This document shows positions 59,193 to 64,000 of a stretch of DNA of 64,000 nucleotides, piece by piece. The first letter of the stretch is position 1, and each line of letters opens with the position of its first letter. The DNA comes from Antrihabitans auranticaus (GTDB lineage Bacteria > Actinomycetota > Actinomycetes > Mycobacteriales > Mycobacteriaceae). The position numbers and the translations under genes are program-made. The stretch is taken from the NCBI RefSeq assembly GCF_016481275.1, contig NZ_JAEMNW010000001.1, forward strand, positions 248,001 to 312,000. The letters are read 5' to 3'. The notes beneath the pieces are model-generated. The model saw only the letters and a list, made by a program, of their open reading frames with translations. It was not told the origin of the DNA and made no database searches.

Positions 59193-59221
59193 TTAGGTTT
59201 ACCTAACAAAGGCTACCCTAA
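59193..59221 (-). promoter_or_regulatory. Overlapping IdeR/DtxR iron boxes
   Basis: TTAGGTTTACCTAACAAAG (59193-59211) and CTAACAAAGGCTACCCTAA (59203-59221) each match 13 of 19 positions of the consensus TTAGGTTAGGCTAACCTAA by eye. They lie directly upstream of the siderophore-interacting protein gene, as expected for iron-dependent repression. Confidence 0.8.
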
Positions 59222-59234
59222 TCAGGATCTGGGC

Positions 59235-60158
59235 TCAGAACTCGACCGTCCTCCCCCGTGGAAGTTGAACGAGGCGCGTTCCGTATTTCGACGTCAGTTC
59301 GAGGCAGTCCTCGAGGAACACCGGCCACTCCAGGCGGGGAACTGGCTGCGGCTTGTCGTCGACCGGCTTCAAGAAGTTGTCGTGATGACACGGGATGATC
59401 ACCTTCGGCTGCAACTGACGGCCGAGGCGCGCGATGTAGTCCGGCGTGCCCTGTCGTGCTGCCAGGCACGCGATCACGACGTCGACAGGTTGCTGACGCG
59501 CGAACGGTTCGTCTTCGAATCCCGCACTGGTGTGCAGATAGAACGTCCTGCCGCCGAATGCGACACGGTACGAGAACACCTGACCGCGCGGCCAGCGAAA
59601 TGGGCTGCGCGGCATACCTGTACCGCGCAGCTCGAGGACATCGATCTTGTTCGCGATCGGCACGATGCCGTGTTGCGACGCAACTGCTTCGACGGTGAAC
59701 GGCCCGATCGTGCGGGTCTCGCCATCCACGACGGTGTGGACCTGCCGCTCCGAAACCCCTTGACGCCGACAGATCTCCGTCGTCGTCTCGCTGCCGTAGA
59801 CGACTGCGTCCGGGTTGCCGCGCGCGATCTCGGCAACGTCCATCGCGTGGTCCCAGTGCGTGTGACCGACGAATGCTGCCGCCACTCCCCCGAATGCTCG
59901 TTGCACCAGGTCGCTTTTCGACTTCGCGGGACGCAGCAACGCATCGACGACGCCCGGGTTGCTCACGAACGGGTCGAAACAAATCTTGGTGCCCTCGTAG
60001 TCGAGCACAATGCCGGCGCAGCCCGTCCACGTGATCGTGGCACCCAGCGCGTCGGGGCCCAACCAGCCCGGCGCCGGCGCCTGAGCCGGAAATATCTCAG
60101 GCCGAGCACTCGCGATCGGCGCAACCATCATCGGCCCGGTCAAGCATGCGAGACACAT
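59235..60158 (-). CDS. MBL-fold metallo-hydrolase
   Basis: Up to 307 residues. The metal motif HTHWDH (HxHxDH) is near residue 98, with later His residues in ASQHGIVP and IIPCHHDNF. This is the UlaG-like/L-ascorbate-6-phosphate lactonase-type branch of the metallo-beta-lactamase fold (TITWTGCAGIVLDYEGTKICFDPF). The substrate is unknown. The start is uncertain: ATG at 60158, or ATG at 60131/60128, which would remove a short Cys-containing lead. No clear ribosome binding site was found. It lies upstream of the iron-controlled gene on the same strand but is separated by that gene's promoter. Confidence 0.82.
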   Translation of the reverse strand: MCLACLTGPMMVAPIASARPEIFPAQAPAPGWLGPDALGATITWTGCAGIVLDYEGTKICFDPFVSNPGVVDALLRPAKSKSDLVQRAFGGVAAAFVGHTHWDHAMDVAEIARGNPDAVVYGSETTTEICRRQGVSERQVHTVVDGETRTIGPFTVEAVASQHGIVPIANKIDVLELRGTGMPRSPFRWPRGQVFSYRVAFGGRTFYLHTSAGFEDEPFARQQPVDVVIACLAARQGTPDYIARLGRQLQPKVIIPCHHDNFLKPVDDKPQPVPRLEWPVFLEDCLELTSKYGTRLVQLPRGRTVEF

Positions 60159-60239
60159 TCTTCATTCCCATCGCCGTTCACCCGAACAGCGCCATCGTAG
60201 GCGCCGGTCCGGACACGAAACGGCGCAATCAGCGACACC

Positions 60240-60265
60240 TGTGGATTACCGCCGAGTTATCCACA
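60240..60265. promoter_or_regulatory. Inverted pair of DnaA boxes
   Basis: TTATCCACA (60257-60265), a perfect DnaA box, faces TGTGGATTA (60240-60248), the complement of TAATCCACA, with eight bases between. Together they form an inverted repeat in the spacer upstream of the M23 peptidase gene. This is not near dnaA or any other origin gene in the window. Confidence 0.55.
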
Positions 60266-60329
60266 GCCGCGACTTTGCCGCTGGCGCGATGCGGCCGAAT
60301 CGAGAAGCCTGGCGGTAAAGGGGGTCTCG

Positions 60330-60821
60330 ATGCTGCGTCGACTGCTGCTGATCGTGTCGATCTGCGGATCCGCGTTCCTGGTCGCCCCGGGGCCCGCATC
60401 CGCGTGTGCCGACTACGACTGGCCACTCGATCCGCGGCCGACTGTTGCGCGGCCGTTCGACAGACCCGAACACAACTGGCTCCCTGGCCATCGCGGCGTC
60501 GACCTTGCCGGGCGACCGGGCCAGACCGTGCTCGCCGCAGGGGCGGGAATCGTCGTATTCGTGGGCGAAGTCGCAGGTAGGCCGGTGGTGTCGATAGACC
60601 ATCCGGGCGGCTTGCGGACCACGTACGAGCCGGTCGAGTCCACCGTCGCGGCAGGGGCCCGGGTCGCAGTGGGCACAGCACTCGGCACACTCCAAGCAGG
60701 ACATCCCGAGTGCGCCGCGACAGCCTGCCTGCACTGGGGCCTACGCCGGGGCCGCGAGTATCTGGATCCGCTCGGCCTGATTCATGCCGTCCCGATCAGG
60801 TTGAAACCTGTGCTGCGCTAG
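60330..60821 (+). CDS. Secreted M23-family peptidase (Rv2891-like)
   Basis: 163 residues. A signal peptide ([25 protein letters not shown]) leads to a compact LytM domain. The zinc motif HxxxD is GHRGVDLAG (near residue 53), and the second motif reads [10 protein letters not shown], with one His rather than HxH, as in many actinobacterial members of this group. It probably cuts peptidoglycan stem or cross-bridge peptides outside the membrane. AAAGGGGG lies five bases before the ATG. The DnaA-box pair at 60240-60265 lies about 65 bases upstream. Its stop overlaps that of convergent xerC. Confidence 0.87.
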   Translation: MLRRLLLIVSICGSAFLVAPGPASACADYDWPLDPRPTVARPFDRPEHNWLPGHRGVDLAGRPGQTVLAAGAGIVVFVGEVAGRPVVSIDHPGGLRTTYEPVESTVAAGARVAVGTALGTLQAGHPECAATACLHWGLRRGREYLDPLGLIHAVPIRLKPVLR

Positions 60822-61744
60822 GCACGCGGGTGCGCCTGATCGTGTACCGCGCGAAGCCGGGCCACGCTGACGTGGGTGTAGAGCTGGGTCGTCGCGAGGC
60901 TCGCATGCCCGAGCAACTCCTGCACGACTCGGAGGTCGGCACCACCTTCGAGCAGATGCGTCGCGGCCGAGTGACGTAGGCCGTGCGGACCGATGTCTGG
61001 CGCACCAGGTATCGCGGCGACCGTCTCGTGCACGATCGTCCTCGCCTGCCGCTGATCGAGGCGTTTCCCGCGCCTGCCGAGCAACAACGCGCGCCCGGAG
61101 TCGCCGTTCGCCAGCCCGGGCCTGCCGGCATCCAGCCAGGTCACCACCGCATCTGCCGCCGGTTTGCCGAACGGAACCGATCGTTCTTTGTTGCCCTTTC
61201 CGATGACGCGCACCAGATGCCGGTCCAGGTCGACGTCGTCGACGTCCAGACCGCACAACTCGCCGACCCGAATACCGGTCGAGTACAGCAGTTCCACGAT
61301 CAGGCGATCTCGCAAGGCGACCGGATCATGTTGTGCCGCACCGGATTCTGCGGCCGTCATCGCTTCGACCGCCTGCTTCTGCCGCAGCACGGCCGGTAGC
61401 GGCCGCCGGACCTTCGCCGCGGCGAGCCGAGTCCCGGGGTCGGCCGGGATCCGTCCGGTGCGGGTGAGCCAGGCTGTGAAAGTTCGCACCGAGGAGGTTC
61501 GGCGGGCCATCGTCGTCCGCGCGACGCCCTTCGCGGATTGCCGACCGAGCCACGACCGCAGCACCCGCAGGTCGATATCCGCGAGGCCTGCGCCCGGATA
61601 CTGCTCGTCGACGAAGGCGAGCAGCGAACCGACGTCGGCGACGTACGCGCGCACCGTGTGCTCGGAGCGCCCCCGCTCGAGCCGCAGGTATTGCGCGAAC
61701 GCGTCGACGTGCGGACGCATCTGCGCAATCGGTTCGGTCGCCAT
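60818..61744 (-). CDS. xerC: Tyrosine recombinase XerC
   Basis: 308 residues. The N-terminal SAM-like DNA-binding domain ([22 protein letters not shown]) is followed by the catalytic domain with Arg in [11 protein letters not shown], Lys in [10 protein letters not shown], the HxxR of [12 protein letters not shown], His of LGHASL and the nucleophile Tyr in TTQLYTHVS. With XerD it resolves chromosome dimers at dif. The ATG at 61744 follows dprA by 47 bases; the open frame to 61816 overlaps dprA. Because it adjoins dprA and comM, it is the chromosomal xerC and not a phage integrase. Confidence 0.95.
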   Translation of the reverse strand: MATEPIAQMRPHVDAFAQYLRLERGRSEHTVRAYVADVGSLLAFVDEQYPGAGLADIDLRVLRSWLGRQSAKGVARTTMARRTSSVRTFTAWLTRTGRIPADPGTRLAAAKVRRPLPAVLRQKQAVEAMTAAESGAAQHDPVALRDRLIVELLYSTGIRVGELCGLDVDDVDLDRHLVRVIGKGNKERSVPFGKPAADAVVTWLDAGRPGLANGDSGRALLLGRRGKRLDQRQARTIVHETVAAIPGAPDIGPHGLRHSAATHLLEGGADLRVVQELLGHASLATTQLYTHVSVARLRAVHDQAHPRA

Positions 61745-61791
61745 ATCGCCACAGTCCCGGTCCGGCGGCGAGCGCGCAAGCTGGCGCGCCG

Positions 61792-62919
61792 CTACAAATC
61801 GCGGCGCCGATACCACCCCGTCTCGTCAGAGCCGACGAAGCCGGCAAGTTCGAGCATCGGAAGGGCTGCTCGCACACCGGCGATAGGGACACCCGACGCT
61901 TCGGACAATTCGCTTGGCGCACGTGAGCCGATCGCCGGCAGAGCTTCATAGACCAGCATCTGATCGCCCACAAGCCCATCCGTCGGACGGGGGCTGTCCG
62001 TCGCGTCGATCGGCAGCCGCAAAGGACCGGCCTCATCGATGACTTCGCTCGCCGTCGTGACCAGCCTGGCTTCGCCCTCCCGGATCATGTGATGACACCC
62101 GGTCGACGTCGTCGCGTGGACCGATCCGGGCACCGCCAGCGCGGGCCGTCCGAGCCTGCGCGCCCATTTCGCGGTATTTCGCGCGCCGCTTCGCCGACCC
62201 GCTTCAACGACGAGCACCGCATCGGACAGCACAGCCACCAACCGGTTCCTGGTGAGGAACTGGTATCGCGTGACCGCTGTGCCCGGCGCGTACTCGCTGA
62301 CGACAAGCCCGGTGCGCGCCACTTCCTCCAGCAACTTTGCGTGCGATTTCGGGTAGGGCGTATCGATTCCACATGCCAGAACGGCGACAGTCGCGCCTTC
62401 TACCGACAGCGCTGCCCGGTGCGCCGTACCGTCGATGCCGAACGCGGCGCCGGACACGACAGTCCAGCCGCGCGATGCCAGATCGGCGGCAATGTCTGCC
62501 GCCACGTACTCGCCGTAGTTGCTCGGCGCCCGCGTACCGACCACGGCCACCGACCGGTCCGTGAGCTCGGACAGCACCCCCGCCCCACGAACCCACAGCG
62601 CAAGCGGCGCGACGCACTCCCGATCTTTTGCCTCCGCACCGCCGAACGCAAGCATTCGCCACGTGGGCCATTCTTCGTCGTCGGGCGTCACGAGCCTGCC
62701 GCCGATCCGGTCCATCAGTTCGAGGTCGTGTGCTGCGGTGTCGAGGTGCCGCCTCGCTTCGGTTCGTCTCTGCAGCGCGGCGGGCAGGTCCCACTCCCGG
62801 ACCGCTCGCGCTGCTTCCTCCACACCGACGGCGGCCACCAGCTCGTTGACCGGCGCGCTCGGCCCCTGCAACACCCTGGACAGATACGCGTACGCCAACC
62901 TCCGCGCATCGCCGCTCAT
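61792..62919 (-). CDS. dprA: DNA-processing protein DprA
   Basis: 375 residues. An N-terminal helical region is followed by a Rossmann-like DprA core with [51 protein letters not shown] and [11 protein letters not shown]-terminal winged-helix-like segment ([22 protein letters not shown]) ends it. DprA binds single-stranded DNA and loads RecA in transformable bacteria; its role in this group is less clear. The ATG at 62919 overlaps the comM stop (ATGA). Confidence 0.94.
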   Translation of the reverse strand: MSGDARRLAYAYLSRVLQGPSAPVNELVAAVGVEEAARAVREWDLPAALQRRTEARRHLDTAAHDLELMDRIGGRLVTPDDEEWPTWRMLAFGGAEAKDRECVAPLALWVRGAGVLSELTDRSVAVVGTRAPSNYGEYVAADIAADLASRGWTVVSGAAFGIDGTAHRAALSVEGATVAVLACGIDTPYPKSHAKLLEEVARTGLVVSEYAPGTAVTRYQFLTRNRLVAVLSDAVLVVEAGRRSGARNTAKWARRLGRPALAVPGSVHATTSTGCHHMIREGEARLVTTASEVIDEAGPLRLPIDATDSPRPTDGLVGDQMLVYEALPAIGSRAPSELSEASGVPIAGVRAALPMLELAGFVGSDETGWYRRRDL

Positions 62920-64000
62920 CGCCGCACTCCGTCGCGAAATCCGAGGGCGGTCATCACGTCGAGCGAGTTCGGCCGTTCGCCACCGCGCAGGTCGCAGAGG
63001 GTCCACGCCAACCTCATCGCCCGGTCCGCGCCTCGCGAAGTGATGTCGCCGTGGCGCAGACAGTTGTCGATCGGCGCGATGATCTTGTACGGCAACCGGA
63101 AGCTCTTGCGGACGATGGGTCCCGGTACCTCCCCGTTCGTGGTGTAGCCGAACTTCGCCCAGCGTTGCCGCGCGGCCGTCCGAGCCGCGACTACACGTTG
63201 CCGCACGATCGCGCTGCCTTCCCCGCCGTCGTCGGTGAGGGCCGACGTCGCGCCACGCATCCGAACGCGGAGATCCACTCGGTCGATCAACGGACCCGAC
63301 AACTTGCCCAGATAGCGCCGCCGTGCGGTCGGCGCGCACACGCAGTCGGCCTCGCGCGCGGGCGCACACGGGCAGGGGTTCGCCGCAAGCACCAAGTGAA
63401 ACCGTGCTGGGTAGCGGGCGACTCCATCTCGTCGAGCAATGCGAACTTCGCCCTCTTCGAGCGGAGTACGCAGCGCCTCCAAGGTCTTCGAGCCCAGTTC
63501 GGCGCATTCGTCGAGGAACAGCACCCCGCGGTGCGCCTGGCTGATCGCGCCCGGCCGTGCCATTCCGGACCCACCGCCGACCAGCGCGGTGACCGTCGTC
63601 GTGTGGTGCGGGGCGATGAACGGCGGGAACGTGATGAGCGGATTCCGGTCGGTCAGCAATCCGGCTACGGAATGGATTGCCGTCACCTCCAGTGCCTCGG
63701 ATTCCGTCAGCGGTGGGAGCAGCCCTGGAAGGCGTTGGGCCAGCATCGTTTTCCCGATCCCCGGCGGACCGGTCAAGAGCAGGTTGTGTGCGCCCGCCGC
63801 CGCGATCTCGACCGCATGGCGAGCTTCCTCCTGGCCGACCACGTCGCTGAGGTCACCGAAGCACGGTTGCGCCTCGACCGCCTGACCGCTCGGTTCGGCC
63901 AATGCGGCGGTACCGCGCAGCCACGCGACGACCTGCCTGAGACTGCGCCCGCCGAGCACCTCGACCCCGTCGACGAGACCGGCTTCGGCGAGCGTCGCCT
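62916..64000 (-). CDS. YifB/ComM-type Mg-chelatase-like AAA+ ATPase, C-terminal part
   Basis: Partial gene: the frame stays open to the right edge, leaving 361 residues. The Walker A motif GPPGIGKTMLAQRLPGLLP is followed by HTTTVTALVGGGSGMARPG, the Walker B region GVLFLDECAELG and NPCPCAP, with a four-Cys cluster typical of the family, then the C-terminal domain with GPLIDRVDLRVR. ComM relatives are hexameric helicases promoting branch migration during natural transformation. The missing N-terminus carries the Lon-like fold; the visible start ATLAEAGLVDGVEVLGGRSL is its end. It heads the comM-dprA-xerC group. Confidence 0.94.
   Translation of the reverse strand, partial: ATLAEAGLVDGVEVLGGRSLRQVVAWLRGTAALAEPSGQAVEAQPCFGDLSDVVGQEEARHAVEIAAAGAHNLLLTGPPGIGKTMLAQRLPGLLPPLTESEALEVTAIHSVAGLLTDRNPLITFPPFIAPHHTTTVTALVGGGSGMARPGAISQAHRGVLFLDECAELGSKTLEALRTPLEEGEVRIARRDGVARYPARFHLVLAANPCPCAPAREADCVCAPTARRRYLGKLSGPLIDRVDLRVRMRGATSALTDDGGEGSAIVRQRVVAARTAARQRWAKFGYTTNGEVPGPIVRKSFRLPYKIIAPIDNCLRHGDITSRGADRAMRLAWTLCDLRGGERPNSLDVMTALGFRDGVRR

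Noticed and set aside
60818-61744. Tyrosine recombinase as evidence for an integrated element
   Set aside because: Its place between dprA and the rpsB region, with full XerC motifs, identifies it as the housekeeping chromosome-dimer resolvase.
1-64000. tRNA, rRNA, CRISPR, transposase and attachment sites
   Set aside because: Looked for on both strands by eye; no cloverleaf with GTTCGA-type arms, repeat-spacer pattern, DDE/HUH transposase or terminal repeats were recognised.

Overview
The window is a high-GC (roughly 64-65%) actinobacterial chromosome segment. Its gene content and order point to a mycolic-acid-bearing member of the Mycobacteriales (Rhodococcus/Nocardia-like relatives of Mycobacterium). 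The left block (pimB', membrane peptidase-like protein, NlpC/P60, DEDDh/GIY-YIG nuclease, trpD, ctaE-qcrCAB, ctaF-ctaC, asnB) follows the order of M. tuberculosis Rv2188c-Rv2201. The right block (PBP lipoprotein, GNAT, ispG, rip1, dxr, rlmN, cdsA, frr, pyrH, tsf, rpsB, M23 peptidase, siderophore-interacting protein, xerC, dprA, comM) follows Rv2864c-Rv2897c. Genus cannot be fixed from sequence reading alone. No tRNA, rRNA, CRISPR array, insertion sequence or phage gene was seen.

Layout. 1-6.6 kb: envelope and cell-wall genes, including two NlpC/P60 hydrolases; the smaller one has a clear c-di-AMP (ydaO/yuaA) riboswitch. 6.5-18.2 kb: trpD, the cytochrome bcc-aa3 supercomplex genes split into ctaE-qcrCAB and ctaC-ctaF, an inserted VOC protein and alcohol dehydrogenase, and the glutamine amidotransferase AsnB/LtsA. 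18.2-41.7 kb: an accessory block between the two conserved blocks. It holds an acyl-CoA synthetase with a LuxR-type regulator, a four-gene operon of a 4427-residue three-module nonribosomal peptide synthetase followed by a DrrABC-like ABC exporter, and a divergent four-gene operon (APC permease, nitrobindin-like protein, serine hydrolase, FAD oxidoreductase). 41.7-64 kb: conserved housekeeping genes for peptidoglycan, isoprenoid, phospholipid and translation functions, plus recombination/DNA-processing genes, running off the right end inside comM.

How it works together. Respiratory genes encode complex III/IV parts that form one supercomplex. AsnB, the PBP, two NlpC/P60 hydrolases, two M23-type proteins and Rip1 are envelope-growth functions. 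The NRPS operon is the most distinctive element: C-A-T-E(degenerate)-C-A-T-E-C-A-T-TE followed directly by its probable exporter. It should make an N-capped linear or cyclic tripeptide whose first residue is probably cationic and whose second residue is probably D. The first epimerisation domain has lost its catalytic motif. I know of no match for this exact product, but I could not search.
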